Shown piece by piece: positions 12,260-25,018 of a stretch of DNA of 64,000 nt. The notes under the pieces are model-generated. The model was not told the origin of the DNA, made no database searches, and saw nothing but the letters and a program-made list of their open reading frames with translations. The stretch comes from Cynocephalus volans (taxonomy: Eukaryota; Chordata; Mammalia; Dermoptera; Cynocephalidae). The position numbers were made by a program, and so were the translations under genes. Location of the stretch: NCBI RefSeq assembly GCF_027409185.1, contig NC_084469.1, positions 82,805,918 through 82,869,917 of the forward strand, written 5' to 3'. Positions within the stretch are counted from its first letter, which is position 1; every line of letters begins with the position of its first letter.

Positions 12260-12813
12260 TGGCAGACTAAATTTTCCAAAAACAGCCACAACACTATGCC
12301 TCATCCTGTATGCTCTTTGGCAAATGTCCTTGCCACTCTACCAAGAAGAAATGTTATTTCTTCACCCCCTTGAATCTGAGCAGGCCTTTGGGTTTCTTCA
12401 ATCAATAGAATGTGGCTGACATAATGTTATATTAGTTCTGTTCATAGCTCTTAGCTAGCCTGGCAGCTTACACTTCCTGCTGCTTCTTGGAAGTCAGCCA
12501 CCACGCAAGTAGAACTATCCTGGGACTACCATGCTGTGAGGAAGCCCAAGAAGGCGTGGAAGATGAGATTCCTTGTTGAGAGGTGACGAAACCAAAGTGC
12601 ACCAAGGCACCAGACATGTAAGGAAAGAAGATTTCTTGGAAGTGAATCCTTCTGTCCCAACTGTCACAGCTGATTATATGTGGACCAAAGACAAACCAGT
12701 CAACCAAGCCCTTCTTGATTCCTGGTCTAAAAATCAGAAGTGGAATAGAATAGTTGCTTTAAGCCTTTAAGTTCTGGCATTGTTTGTAACATTAACAATA
12801 CATAACCAAAACA
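12260..12813 (+). mobile_element. Solo LTR, MaLR/MLT1-like, inserted in L1 3'UTR
   Basis: The block starts TGGCAGACTAAATTT and ends with an MLT1-like terminus ('tgctttaagcctttaagt', 'tgtttgtaacattaaca', then CA). Internally it has 'tcaatagaatgtggctgac' and 'caaggcaccagacatgtaag', which I associate with old mammalian MaLR LTRs. It is flanked on both sides by the same L1 3'UTR. No internal retroviral genes are present. The exact boundaries and subfamily are uncertain. Confidence 0.5.
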
Positions 12814-13270
12814 CATGCTTTGAATATTTTTTTATGTTCAAACAAATTAAATCCACCTTATCTTTTTTAGTGGCTCTCACAATATTCTATTATATATATT
12901 TAGCTTATGTTAATTAAGTCATCCCTAATAGATGTACTTTTAGGCTATTTTTCCTTCTATTATCTTGCAGTGAACATTTCTTTACCTATTATCTGTATGT
13001 ACCTGTCTGATTGTTTTCAAGGGTGAATTCTGGTAAGTCAGATTACTGGGCCAAAAGAGAATTCAAAAATTACATTTGATATCTTTAGCCTGATTATATT
13101 TCAGAAATGTACAAATTTATTCTCACACCAAGAGCATATGAGAATTCCTCTTTCCCACACGTTCATCATAAAACCTCACTGGATTTTATCAACCTTCATA
13201 ATCTTGGCCAATCTGTTGAAATATACATAATTTCAATTTTAGTGTTCATTTCTTATATTTAGTAAATAGC
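12814..13270 (-). repeat. Old L1 3'UTR fragment, antisense (right half)
   Basis: Landmarks include 'cattctattatatat'-type text, 'ggctatttttccttctatta', 'gtaagtcagattactgggcc' and 'cttggccaatctgttgaaat', in the same order as antisense L1M 3'UTRs. It completes the fragment at 12040-12259. Confidence 0.5.
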
Positions 13271-13514
13271 TTATTTACAAAGTATAAATCAATTCAAAGT
13301 TGTTTTAAAGCTTAGCTTCTTGATATAAATAAATGATTTTATAAACGTATACATACTATATATGTTGTATATAGTGCGTATAGTACTATTATTGCTGCTC
13401 ACCAGTATTTCCGTTCCACCTCCCCTTCCAGAGGAGCACAGGAGGAACAGATTTCCCTAATTCCTTGAACTTATATATGGTGCGTGCCTTGATTTGGAGG
13501 GAAAAAAAAAAGAA

Positions 13515-13680
13515 GGGCCGGCCCATGGGTCACTTGGGAGAGTGTGGTGCTGATAACATCAAGGCCATGGGTTCAGATCCCTATATAGGGATGGCTGGTT
13601 AGCTCACTTGGGAGAGCGTGGTGCTGACAACCCCAGGTCAAAGGTTAAGTTCCCCTTACTGATCATCTTTTTAAAAAAGA
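13515..13680 (+). mobile_element. Dimeric tRNA-derived SINE (CYN type)
   Basis: Two tRNA-like monomers stand head to tail. Monomer 1 (13515 to about 13595) begins GGGCCGGCCC, with A box 'gggtcacttggg', B box 'gggttcagatcc', and then CCTATATAGGG. Monomer 2 (about 13596-13665) begins GGCTGGTTAGCTCACTTGGG and has a second B box, 'aggttaagttcc'. An A/GA-rich tail follows. The dimer structure is the hallmark of colugo CYN SINEs and is the strongest lineage clue in the window. Confidence 0.85.
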
Positions 13681-13689
13681 GAGAGAGAG

Positions 13690-14119
13690 AGAGCAAAATG
13701 ATATGCATCAATTCCAGGAGAAAACTTTTCATTTGTGGTGCACAATTCCCTATGCTCTCTCTTTTCCTGCTGCAGCAATCATGAAAACACATTCTGTTGG
13801 AAGACACCATAAGATCTAAATGGCCTGGAAGATTAAGATAACCCACTGGGAAAATTGCCCTGGAGAGTCTCTCAGACTCTCAGACTTTGCATGAGCAAGA
13901 AATTATATTAATTTCTTTTATATTAATGCATTGAGACATGAGATTGTTTACAAGTGGATTGTCTAACCTACCCTGGCTGATAAAATACAAGTATGATCAC
14001 GGGCATGCGTTCCAAGTGCAGACTTGTTTGTAATTTGGTTTGTTTGTCTGCATTTTAACTCTACCCCTACCTCCACATATATCAACACACATGACATGGT
14101 GTAGGTAGAAGGGTTTAAA
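13690..14119. other. Intergenic, unassigned (possibly an old MER/LTR split by the CYN dimer)
   Basis: The text before (13390-13500) and after the dimer reads as one element of unknown family. I see no gene. Confidence 0.35.
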
Positions 14120-14960
14120 ATTTGGTATGTATCTTTCCGTATTTTTCCTTCATGCTCATAATACTACGCACATATACATATACAAATATACATAGAAATG
14201 TATGTATTGAAAGTGGCATTTTAGTCTTTTTTTTAAGTAGACTACTTTGCACTCTTTTCTGCTTCTTATATTGCTTACTCAATAATAAGTGGTAGAATAA
14301 AGCCACCTTCTATAAGCTCTCATTCACTCATTTTACTGATTGCTCAAAAGAATGTAGTATGCATGCAGTAAAAGCTATTCAACCAGCATTTGTGCCATTA
14401 GAAACAATGCTGCAATACACATTTTAGTGCATTAATATGTCCATTAATATGTCTTTTATTTCTATTGGCATTCTCGGGAGAGACCTGGTAAAGTTAAATG
14501 ATACATGTATTTTTGTTTTTCATAAATGCTGCTAGAATACTTCTGCCAAAGACTATACCACTGCACATTTCTACCAGGAATATGACAGCATTATTTTCTT
14601 TAAATCCCTAGGAGTGTTAAGTGTTGTAACTCTGTCTAATGAATGTAAATTGGTTTGCTCTTTAAATTTGCGTTCTCTTGGCTACCAGTGAATATAAGCA
14701 TCTTTTCATATATCTGTGGCCATTTAAATGTCCTCTTCTATGACTTTTCCTTAGCCAATGTTTTAGCAGTGTTGTGTTTTCTTGTTAGTTTGGAGAAGCC
14801 TTTTGAACGGTATGGACAATTTGCCCCTGGTCTGTCATTTGCATTACACTATTATTTTTCTTGATCTATTTGTCCATTGCTTAAATTGTTTCTTCAGAGT
14901 TACTTAGTACTAAGTCTTTCTTAGTTCAGAATTTCTCCCTGACCCCTAAGTTGCAAGATT
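14120..14960 (-). repeat. Old L1 3'UTR/ORF2-end fragment, antisense
   Basis: The order matches antisense L1M 3' sequence: 'agaaacaatgctgcaataca', 'tactaccaggaa'-type text, 'aagcatcttttcatatatct' and 'gtcatttgcattacactatt'. It is strongly diverged, so assignment is from landmark order rather than close identity. Confidence 0.45.
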
Positions 14961-14984
14961 TTCTTGCAAGAGTTTTTAGCGGTT

Positions 14985-16365
14985 TGTTTTATTATTTTTA
15001 CAATTGAGCATTTAAGTTCTGAGGAAACTACTTTTCTTTGTATTTCTTTTTCGATTTTTAAAAACTGAGGTATTATTTATAAAAAATAAAATGCACCTAT
15101 TTAAAGTGTACAGTTTGATGAATTATGGTAATTGGATAAAATCAGGTAATCACAATCAAGACACAGAGCAGTTCCATTCCCATCAAATGTTTTCTTATGC
15201 CCCCTTGTACTCTCCACCCCCAGCCCCAGGCAGTTTTGCCTTTTTTAGAATTTCATATAAATGGAATCGTCCGGTACAGACTTTGTGTTTTTCTTTCACT
15301 TAGCATAATGTTTTTGAGATTCATCCGTGATGTCGAGCACATTAATCTTTTGTTACTTCATACTGTAGTATAGAATTCCAGAGTATAAATAAACCACAAC
15401 TTTTTAATTTGTTCACCACAAACTGACTGTGCCATTTTACATTTTAACCAGTAGGGAAAGAGAGTTACAATTATGCTACATCCTCACCAAAAATTGGTAT
15501 CGTTAGTATTTCTCAATTGAGCCATTCTAGCAGGCATGTCATGGTAGTTTTTAATTGTCATTTCTCTGATGACTAGTAATTTGAGTCTTTTCATATGTAT
15601 ATTGGTCATTTACATACCTTCATTTTGTAAATTGTCTATTCACAAATTTGTCCTTGTTTTACAAAGACCATTTTTTATTGGCTTACAGGAGTTAACAGGA
15701 GTTCTTTATGTATTCTAGATACGAGACTTTCATCCGATGTATGTTTTGCAAAAAAATTTCCTCCCAGTTTATGGCTTCCTGTTTTATTGTCTTAACTTTG
15801 TTTTTTAAAAGTCCAAAAGGTTTTGATTTGAATGAAGTCCACTTTGTCAGTTTTTAAATTTGTATTTTATGATTTTTGTATCCTGTTTACAAAGATTTTT
15901 CTCCTCCGTTTTCTTCCAGAAGTAGTTTTATACTTTAAGCTCTTACATTTAGGTCTATGATCCACTTGGAGTTCATTTTTTGTATGTATTAGGTAAGGAT
16001 GTCAGTTCTTTTCTTTTCCTTTTTTTTTTTTTTTTTTTAAATATGAGTATGCAATTGTTCCAGCACCATTTGTTGAAAAGACAATCCTTTCCCCATTGAC
16101 TTGCCTTGGCACTCAATTGACCACAAATATAAGCGTGGGTCTATTTCTGAACTATATTCTGTTCTATTGATGTATATGATGATCCTTACGCCAATGTTGA
16201 TTGCTATACATTTTTTGTCAGTCTTGAAATCAGATAGACAGTACAATCTTCCAAAAAGCTGCTTCTTTTTCAAAATTGTATTAAGCTATTCTATGTCCAT
16301 TGCCTTTCTATGTAAATTTATAAATCTGCTTGTCAATTTCTTCAAAAAGCCTATTGGATTTTATC
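14985..16365 (-). mobile_element. 5'-truncated L1 (3'UTR and ORF2 C-terminus), antisense
   Basis: Plus-strand text begins with an L1M 3'UTR in antisense ('aaaatgcacctatttaaagt', 'caatcaagacacagagcagt', 'ttcacttagcataatgtttt'). It continues through the ORF2 C-terminal region ('ggagttctttatgtattcta', 'gcaccatttgttgaaaag') and stops near 16365. Multiple stops are present. The poly-T at 16019-16038 is internal slippage. Confidence 0.7.
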
Positions 16366-17325
16366 TTCTCAGTGCCTGGAGCATTCCAGATGCAGAGCCC
16401 AGATCTAGGGAGGTGTGGCTACTAAGTGAGCCCAGAATAGGTGGAGAAACAGGGAACAGATTTGCCTTCCTGCTGAAACAACTAACAAATTAGGCAAGAT
16501 ATATTAAAGAAAGTTTCTCAAGACGTTGGACATCAGGTAAAGAAAGATAGTAATCCCTGAGGGATGGGATACAAATGAGGTGAACCCTACAATTGCCCTA
16601 GCTATGGGCTGGAGAGGATTTCCAGGCACAGCACAGAGAGAGGCAAGCCAGGTGGAGCACAACAGTCTCCCTAAGCTGAAGAGAAGAGCTGGGATGGGGC
16701 GGGGTGCTGAGGCACCTAGAATTCACTGGGGAAAGGACTGAAGAGGAGAGAGCTGCAAAGAAAGAGAGTTCCAGAGATATACAAGGGTCTCAGTACTCTT
16801 GAGCACATGCATATAAGAAAACTATCAAAAGTATTCGAGGAAAAAAAAAACCCTATAAAGGCTGGAATAGTGCCTGTTCACACCATCTGGAGTAGAAAAC
16901 CCTCATAATCATTGGGATTGGAGAAAATTTTACCCTAGACTAAATGTTGTTCTGTTCCCTCCTAACAAAGCTTAAAGCAAAACCCAACAGGATCAAATTA
17001 TTTCCAAGTAACTTAACTACATCCCAGAATGAAGCTCAAGTATATTTATAGGAATACAACAACATGCAGCACCCAAGAAAAATTTCACAAAGCCAGATAT
17101 ACATTAAAAAATTATGGAGCATGCAAAGAAGTAGGACAAATACAACCCATAACAAGGAGAAAAGTCAGTCAACCAAACTGACCCAGAAATGACACTGATG
17201 ATAGAGTTAGTACAGAAGGACATTAGAACTACATTCCATATTTTCAAGAAGCTACAGGAAGATTGAACATGATAAGTAGGAAAATGGAAAATATTTTTAA
17301 AAACAAAAACAACACCCAAATCAAA
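16366..17325 (+). repeat. L1 5'UTR/ORF1 start fragment, sense
   Basis: The text matches the 5' part of L1M elements in sense orientation: 'gcaaaacccaacaggatcaa', 'acatgcagcacccaagaaaa', 'acccagaaatgacactgatg', 'ttcaagaagctacaggaaga'. It stops at 'acccaaatcaaac', where the orientation flips. ORF1 is broken. Confidence 0.6.
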
Positions 17326-17540
17326 CCGTTTATTTATTTATTTATTTTTCTATCTTCTTTCTGTTCGTCACTTAGGATAATATTTATAGCTCTGTCTTCA
17401 AATTCGCTTAACTTTCCTGTCATATTCATTTGGATTTTAAGTCCATCCAGTGAATTTTTTAATTTCAGAAACTGTATTTGCAGTTCTAGTATTTCCATTT
17501 CTATTTCTCTGCTGAGATCTTTTCTATGCTGCAATTTTCA
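17326..17540 (-). repeat. L1 ORF1 coiled-coil fragment, inverted relative to neighbours
   Basis: A 66-residue minus-strand peptide (17534-17334) has the heptad-like, Leu/Ile/Lys/Glu-rich character of an L1 ORF1 coiled coil. It includes 'NSLDGL', a version of the L1M ORF1 'NTLDGI' landmark, and 'SEFEDRAI'. An (AAAT)n tail ends it at about 17326. It sits between two sense-strand L1 pieces. Confidence 0.6.
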
Positions 17541-18050
17541 TTCATTGAATACGTGTGTCCCATCACAAAGAGGTGACAAATGTTAGAGGTAATGATATAG
17601 TAAGCACCCTGATATGATCATTGCACATAGTGTGAATGTACCCAAATGTCATATTGTACTCCATAAATATAAACCATTATCATGGGTCAATTAAGAAAAA
17701 TAAATTTAAAAGAGAGGGGAAAAAAGAGAGAATTAGAGAGTAGAATAGTGTTTATCAGAAACAGGGAAAAGAAAAAGTTTGGTAGACCAGTGCAAAGTTA
17801 CAAAGTTAGTTAGATCAGAAGAATAAGTTCTGGTGCCCTAGGGTGACAATAGCTAATAATACTGTATTGTATAGTTCAACAGCAAGAAAAGAGGATCTTG
17901 AAAGTTATAACCACAAAGAAATGATAAATGTTGGGGTGATAGACAGGCTAATTATTCTGATTGGATCATTATACAGTGTGTGCATGTAATGAAACAACAA
18001 ACCATACCCCGTAAACATGTACAATGAAAAAAATAATAAATCTAATATTA
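17541..18050 (+). repeat. Two L1 3' termini in sense orientation
   Basis: Segment 17541-17700 ends in 'ctccataaatataaacc', 'gggtcaattaagaaaaat'. Segment 17700-18050 carries the classic L1M 3'UTR string of landmarks ('agtagaatagtgtttatcag', 'aataatactgtattgtatag', 'agaaatgataaatg', 'caaaccataccccgtaaac') with an A-rich end. They are either separate insertions or a tandemly duplicated 3' end. Confidence 0.6.
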
Positions 18051-20640
18051 ATACTCCTGGATAATGATAGTACCTTAAAACTCTATAACTCTATTTACTT
18101 CCCTCCTAATTTACTTGTTACTGATCTTTTTTTATTTTTTTTTTAGAAAAAAATGTGTTCTAACTCTATAAAGTTTTTAAACCCCAAAGAACATTATTAA
18201 CATTTTGTTAAGTCAGTGTTCATTTATATTTGTCACTTTTCTTTTGTGTTTCATTCTTTCCTGTTTGGGAGGTTCATTATAAAACCATGTCTAAACAAAA
18301 AATATATATATGTTGCTTTGCTCCATTGAGGATAGTTAGAATAGTCATAGTCTCCTGAGAATATGTTTCATTTTCTTAGTTCTTTGTATGTTAGATAGTT
18401 TTGGATTTTATCCAGGACATGATGAATGTTAAGTTGTGAAAACTCTGGACTTTGTTATTTTTTCTTTTCTGAGTGTTTTCCTTTGTTTTAGCAGATAAGT
18501 CTCTTGCTTGGGCTTTAACTTCAAACTGTTTCTGGCGCAGTGGCTCTCGTCTCCAGCTCAGGTCTTTTGTCTTTACCAGAGCTGCTTTGAGACTTCTGCA
18601 TATGCATGGTTTGAGAGTCCCATACTTCGGGGCAATTACTTGGTATCATATCCAGGTTTTACATTTGTTTTCTGGAGTAAGGGAGGCGCCAGGGTGGGGG
18701 GGTGACCCCGTATGGCCTTAGTCCATCATCACTTGAACCCCGGAGAAGCCTGTGAGGAACTTAGTTTGGGAAAGGTTTAAGAAAAGCCAATTTAGGTGGA
18801 TGGCAAATTGTTCTAGCATATTTATCAAATAATTTGTCTTCTCCCGAATAGAATTAATCATTTGTGTCATGTGTTAAATTCTCAAGCATTGGTACTTATT
18901 TTGAAGTCTCTTGTCTGTTTCCCTGATCTGTTTATTCCCTTATAGATTAGACATTAATCTAAAAACAGTAATTTTATGGTATAATCTTAAAAGGCGAATT
19001 CTCCATCATGGTTATTCTTCATAGTTTTCTAGGTTATTCCTAGGCACTCATTCTTTACTACATATTCTAGGATTATTCATCTAGTTTTAAAAAGTATTTG
19101 TATGGCTAATCAGAATTGCATGAGGTTCATGTATTCATTTAGGTAGAACTGACACTTAAAATAAGTCATTTTATTTTATTATCAGTAAGATTTTTATAAT
19201 TATCGTCAAAAGTCACAGTGCCTTTAAAATAAATTCAAATTTTATTCTAAATGCTATATAATATCTTCATAAACAATAATTTCACATTTTTATGTACTGA
19301 TTTCTAGGGTGATGCAATTCATTTTTATATTATTTATATCCAGCTACCTTTCCAAATTTTGATAACGTCCTAAAAACAAATTTAAAAAAATACAATCTAA
19401 CCTTTTGATTTTCTGAGTTTATAGATAACCATTAGCAAAAACATAGTTGTTACTCTTTCTTTTCCCCAAATATATATACCAGTTTTATTTCATCCTTTGT
19501 ATTATTGCTGTTTTTAGAGACTCAAAACTAAATACCAGCCGCAACAGGCATCACCTATCTATTCTCAGATTAATTGATCAGTTTATTTGCTGTTTAAGTT
19601 CATTTTTGCTGTTGGTATTTTTGAACCGTGATTTACATCGATAGAATACTTATTGATCTTGTGCTCCTCAAATAAATCATACTTAGTCAGAGTTACTGTT
19701 TTGATACAAAAATGCTAAAAGAATAGAGTCCAGTAAAGCTTCTATATTCATAAGCAATATTGGTTTGTAGTAAATTTTATAGAAGAATTATCATGAATTT
19801 GTGTTAAAATTATGCTGGTTTTATAAAGTGAAGGTGAGAGGTTTTGCATCTTCCATGGCCTGAAGTATCTAAATAACACTGGAATAATTTATTCTCTAAA
19901 GAATAAACTTATCTAGTGTTCCTACCAGTGACAGAACTTGAATCAACTTTTAGGATTTCTTATGGTCATAGTTTATTCAAGTTTTCCAATTCCTGAGTAA
20001 AATTTAGTGATTTTTATTTTGCTAGGAATTATATATTTTCTTTAGGTTTTAAATCTGGATGTCACAGAGTTGCATGCAGTATTCTTTTATAATTTTTAAG
20101 TGACTATAGCTCCTTGCTCATTTCAAATCTCGCCTATTTTTACTCTCTTTCTTGCTTTAATTAGGCTTGCAAGTGTTTCTGCTTTATTGGTTTTTTCAAA
20201 GAAACCAATTTCTGGGGTTTATCTTTTCCTTTTTCATTACTTCAACTTTTATCTCAATTAATTCCCTCTTCTTAGTTAATTTAGTTACTTTTTCTAACTT
20301 TACATAATGAATATTTTGCTCCTTTAATATTTTTGTTTTTCTTTTTTAAAATGAAGGCACTTAAAACTCTTGATTTTGGAAAATTCAGCTTTTACTGGAT
20401 TGTTTTATTTTGTTTATGATTCCTTTTAAATTTCTTCTCTAATTCAGGGGTTTTCTAAAAGTGACTTTTTAATTTCCAAGTAATTAAGTTTTTTATCACT
20501 GTTTTATTATTTACATTCAATTTTATCGCATTATAACCAGAGAATGGTCAGAAAAATTTAAGGTTTTCTTCAAGGCCAACTCTATTTTTTCAAACATGTA
20601 TGTAGACATAGAAAAAAAATCCTTTTACATGCAACTATCA
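18051..20640 (-). repeat. Highly decayed L1-like sequence, antisense
   Basis: Landmarks of antisense L1 ORF2 can be seen from about 18900 ('tattggttttttcaaagaaa', 'gcaattcatttttatatta'-type text, 'ttataaccagagaatggtca'). An older L1 5'/3' region lies at about 18310-18770. Long stretches could not be aligned from memory. No intact ORF or cellular gene is seen. Confidence 0.45.
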
Positions 20641-20689
20641 AATCAAGTTTAGAGTGTGATCACATTTTTTTTCAAGAAAATTTTTAAAA

Positions 20690-21258
20690 AATTCCTTCTT
20701 TTCATAGAGGTACACTGGAACCAACTGAAAGAGCGCCCAATGATCAAAGCTGGAACAACTTGAGTAACAAAATAAAGTGGTATGGAATGGAGTTATAGCC
20801 CAAAGCATACAATAAACAACCATAGTTCTATACCGATATAAATAAACATTGAATAAATAAATAATTAGGGGAAAATAGATGTCTCCCATGAAGAATTTCA
20901 AATAATGTACACAGCAACTCTACCCTCAAAGACATGGAGCCTAACTCCCCACTTCTTAAGTGTGGGCTCTGTCCAGTGGTTTCCTTCCACAGGGAAAAGT
21001 AAGGAGAGGGGGAGATGGAGAGTAACCTTACAGTGGAGAAACATGACCAACATATTCCATCCAGGCAATCAAGGTTAGCATTTACATGATAAATCATGCT
21101 CACAGTGGGTCCCCTTGATGTGAGAATGGCATTTTACCTCCGCAGTATTCCTCCAACAAACCATAACTCTAGACTAATCATGAGAAAAACATCACACAAA
21201 AATATCAGGGACTGCACAAAATATCTGACTAGTACTCAAAACCATCAAGATTGACATG
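20690..21258 (+). repeat. Outer L1 3'UTR, left part
   Basis: Text from about 20900 ('gtggtttccttccacaggga', 'ggttagcatttacatgataa', 'gatgtgagaatggcatttta', 'gactagtactcaaaaccatc') matches the long 3'UTR of an old L1M subfamily. It breaks at about 21258 and resumes at 25019, flanking the sense L1 in between. The part before 20900 is less certain. Confidence 0.5.
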
Positions 21259-24200
21259 TCAGCAAAAATGTCAGAAGAATAATCTCTCAAAGTTCTCACT
21301 TCATAAAAGCAAAGAAAAAAATGGCAAAATCGTCAAAATTAACTCTTTTAAAACTCTGAAAATTAATGTAGGGCTAACAGCAACTTTGAGAGCATTTAGC
21401 CAAAACAAAAAACAAAGAAACAAACAAACAAAACCTCAGTGAGAACAGCAAGCTTTTGTGGCATTTTAACTACACATCCGAGAAGCTCAATGACCTCCAA
21501 GTAGGATAAACTCAGAGATCCACATCTAGACACATCATAATCAAATAGCCAAAAAGACAAAGAAAGAATATGGAAAGTAGCAAGAGAGAAGTGACTCTTC
21601 ATGAATAAGGAAACTTCAATAACATTGATAGCTTATTTCTAACCTGGAGGTTAGTCAGCAATGTGATGACATGTTGAAAGTGCTGAAAGAAAAAACTCAA
21701 CCAAGAATTCTATATCCAGCAAAAACTATCTTTCAAAAAATGAAGGGGAATGCTAGACATATCCAGGTAAACAAAAACTGAGAGTTCATCTTTAGCAGAC
21801 CTTCTCTATAAGAAATATTGAAGAGAGTCCTTCAGGCTGGAATGAAAGGATACTAGGCAGTAACTCAAATCCACATGAAGAAATAAAGGATACCAGTAAA
21901 GTTCACTACCTACTTAAATATAAATGATGTTCTAAACACATTTTTTGTTTGTAAATCCTTTTTCTCCCTGTCTGATTTAAAAGACAATTGCATAAAGCAA
22001 TAATTATAAATCTAAGTTGATGGGTACAAAATTTATAAAGATGTAATTTGGAACAAAAATGTAAAGGAAGGAGGAAATAGAGCTACACAGGAGCAAAGTT
22101 TGTGTATAATATTGAGATTAAGTTGGTATTAATCCAAATTAGATTGTTATAAATTAAGATGTTAATGGCAATTTTCAAGGCAACCACTATGAAAATAACT
22201 CAAAAATATACACTCTAAGAAATGGTAAAAAAAAAAATCTAAATAATATACTAAAAAATATCTATTTAGCACCAAAAACAAAGACAGTAATGGAAGAAAT
22301 GAGAAACAAAAAAGACAACATAAAATACAAATAGCAAAATTGCTAATATAAATCTTACCTTATCAGTAATTACATTAAATTAAATCCTCCAATCAAAGGT
22401 AGAGGTTGGCAGAATGGATTTTTAAAATGGTTCAACTGTATGCTGCCTAAAAGAAACTCACTTTACGTTTAAAGACTCAAATAGGGTGAAAGTAAAATAT
22501 GGGGAAAGATATACCATGAAAACAGTAACAAAGAGAGAGCTGGAATGGCTATACTAATATGACAAAATAGACTTCAAGACAAAATTGTTACTAGAGACAA
22601 ATAATATTTTATAATGATAAAAGTGTCAATCTACCAAGGAGATATAACAATTATAAACATGTATATACAAAACAATAGAGTCCCAAAATACAAGAAGCAA
22701 AAAAAATGACAGAACCGATGGGAGAAATAGGCAGTTCCACAATAATTGTTGGAGATTCTAATACCCCATTTTCAATAATGAATAGAATAACTAAACAAAA
22801 GATAAACAAGGAAATAGAAGACTTGAACACTAAGCCAACAAAACCTAACAAACATCCATACAGCACTCTACCCAATGACAGTAGAATACACAGACTTCTC
22901 AAGTGTACATGGAACATCCTCGAGGATAGAACACGTTAAGCCATTAAACAAGTCTCAGTAAATTTAAAAGGATTGAATTGCACAAAGTGTGATTTCTGAC
23001 CACAATGGAATGAAATTAGAAATCAGCAACAGAAGGAAATTTGAGAAATTCACAAATATGTAGAAATTAAGCAACAGACTCCTAAATAAACAATTAGCCA
23101 AAGGAAAAAACACAACAAAAATTTGAAAATATTTGGAGATGAATGAGTACAAAAGCAAAGTACAAAAAGTTAATACCTACATTTAAAAAGATCTCAAATC
23201 AATAACCTAACCTTCCAACTTAAGAAACTAGAAGAAAAAGACCAAACTAAATCCAAAGCAAGGAGAAGGGAGAAAATAATAAAGATTAAAATGAAAGTAA
23301 ATTAGGAATAGGAAAACAATAAAACCAAAAATTAGTTCTTTGAAACTATCAACAAAATTAAAAACTCTAGCTAGCTAGACTGACCAAGAAAAAGAGAGAA
23401 GAATGAATTAATAATACCTGAAGTGAAAGAGGGGTCATTACTACCAACCTGACAGAAATAAAAGGATTGTAAGAGAATACTATGAACTGTACATTAACAA
23501 ATTATATAAAGTGATCTGGACAAATTTCTAGAAAGAAACAAACTACCAAAACTGACTCAAGAAGAAGAAGAAAATCTAAACAGACATAATAAATAGACTG
23601 AATTAGTAATCAAAACACTTTCCACAAACAAAAGCCCAGAACCAGCTGGCTTCATTGGTAAAGTTTACTAAACATTTAAAGAATTGAATTCACACTAATC
23701 TTTCACAAACTCTTCCAAAAAAACAGAAGAGGAAGGAAGTTTCATAACCTGATACCACAACCAGACAAAGATATCACAAGGAAAGAAAACTACGTAGAAA
23801 TAGATGCAAAAATCCTCAACAAAGTACTAGCAAACTGAATCCAGCAGCATATGAAAAGGATTATACGTCATAACCAAGTAGGCTTTATCCCAAAAATCCA
23901 AGATTGGCTCAATATCTGAAATTAATCAATGTAATAAACCAGATCAGTAGAATAATTTACAAAAACCACATGATTTATCTCAATAGATGCAGAAAAACAT
24001 TGGATGAAATCTAGCAGCCTTTCATAATAAACTAGGAACAGAAGGGATCTTTCTCAACCTGATAAAGGGCACCTGAAAACCTACAGCTAGCATAATACTT
24101 AAAGGTAAAAGACCGAAGGTTTTCCCCAAAGATCAGGAATAAGACATGGATACCCACACTCATCACTTCTATTCAATATTGTACTGGAGGTTCTGCCAGG

Positions 24201-25018
24201 GCACTTGGTCAAGAAAAAGAAATGAAAGACATCCAGATTGGAAAGGAAGAAGCAAAACTATTTTTATTCATGGATGACATGATCTTATCTACAGAAAACT
24301 TTCAAGAATCCACAAAAAAACTATTAGAGCTAATAAATGAGTTTAGCAGGATTGCACGGTACAAGATAATCACACAAAAAGAAGCTGTATTTCTATATAT
24401 TTTCAATGAAAATTTGAAAATAAAAAGAAGAACAATTGCATTTTCAATATGATAAGAGAGACTGAAATACTTAGGAATAAATCTAACAAAAGAAATGCAA
24501 GATTTGTACACTGTAAACTATAAAACGTTATTGAAAGAAATTAGTGGCATTATTCATAATCATCAAAAAGTAGAAACCGCCCAAATGTTTATCAACTGAT
24601 GAGCAGCTAAATAAAGTGTGGTATATACATACAATAAGGTGTTATTTGGCCATAAAAAGGAGTAAAGTGTGATACAGCTACAACATGGATATATCTTCAA
24701 ACCATTGTGCTAAGTGAAAAAAGCCAGTCACAAAAGGCCACATAGCATATGACTTCACTTACATGAAATATCCAGATTAGGCAAATCTATAGAGACAGAA
24801 AGTAAATTAGTGGTTGCTTAGGGCTGGGGGAAGGAGGGATTGGGAGGTGATAAGGGGTAAGAGGTTTCCTCCCAGATTTATTTAAATGTTTTTAAATTGA
24901 TTGTGGTGATGGTTTCACAGCTCTGTGGATATACTGAAAAACACTGAACTGTACAAATCAAATAGGTGAATTGTGGTAAGTGAATCATATCTCAATAAAG
25001 CAGTTACCAAAAAATAAA
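21259..25018 (+). mobile_element. L1 element, sense, internally deleted, nested in an older L1 3'UTR
   Basis: The order is an ORF1 C-terminal/inter-ORF region ('gagaagtgactcttcatgaa', 'aagaattctatatccagcaa', 'tgaaaggatactaggcagta'), then ORF2 from about 22390. EN is visible at 22706-22939 (GDSNTP, the EN 'GDxN' Asp/Asn site, then TKQKINKE). RT spans to about 24540, with the catalytic motif F-M-D-D at about 24270 ('LFLFMDDMILSTEN'). Near 24541 it jumps straight into a 3'UTR ('cttcaaaccattgtgctaag', 'tggttgcttagggctggggg', 'ctcaataaagca'), so the ORF2 C-terminal third is deleted. Stops and frameshifts make it inactive. Confidence 0.75.

Noticed and set aside
24222..24452. Separate reverse-transcriptase gene
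   Set aside because: It is part of the nested, deleted L1 at 21.3-25.0 kb, with stops on both sides.
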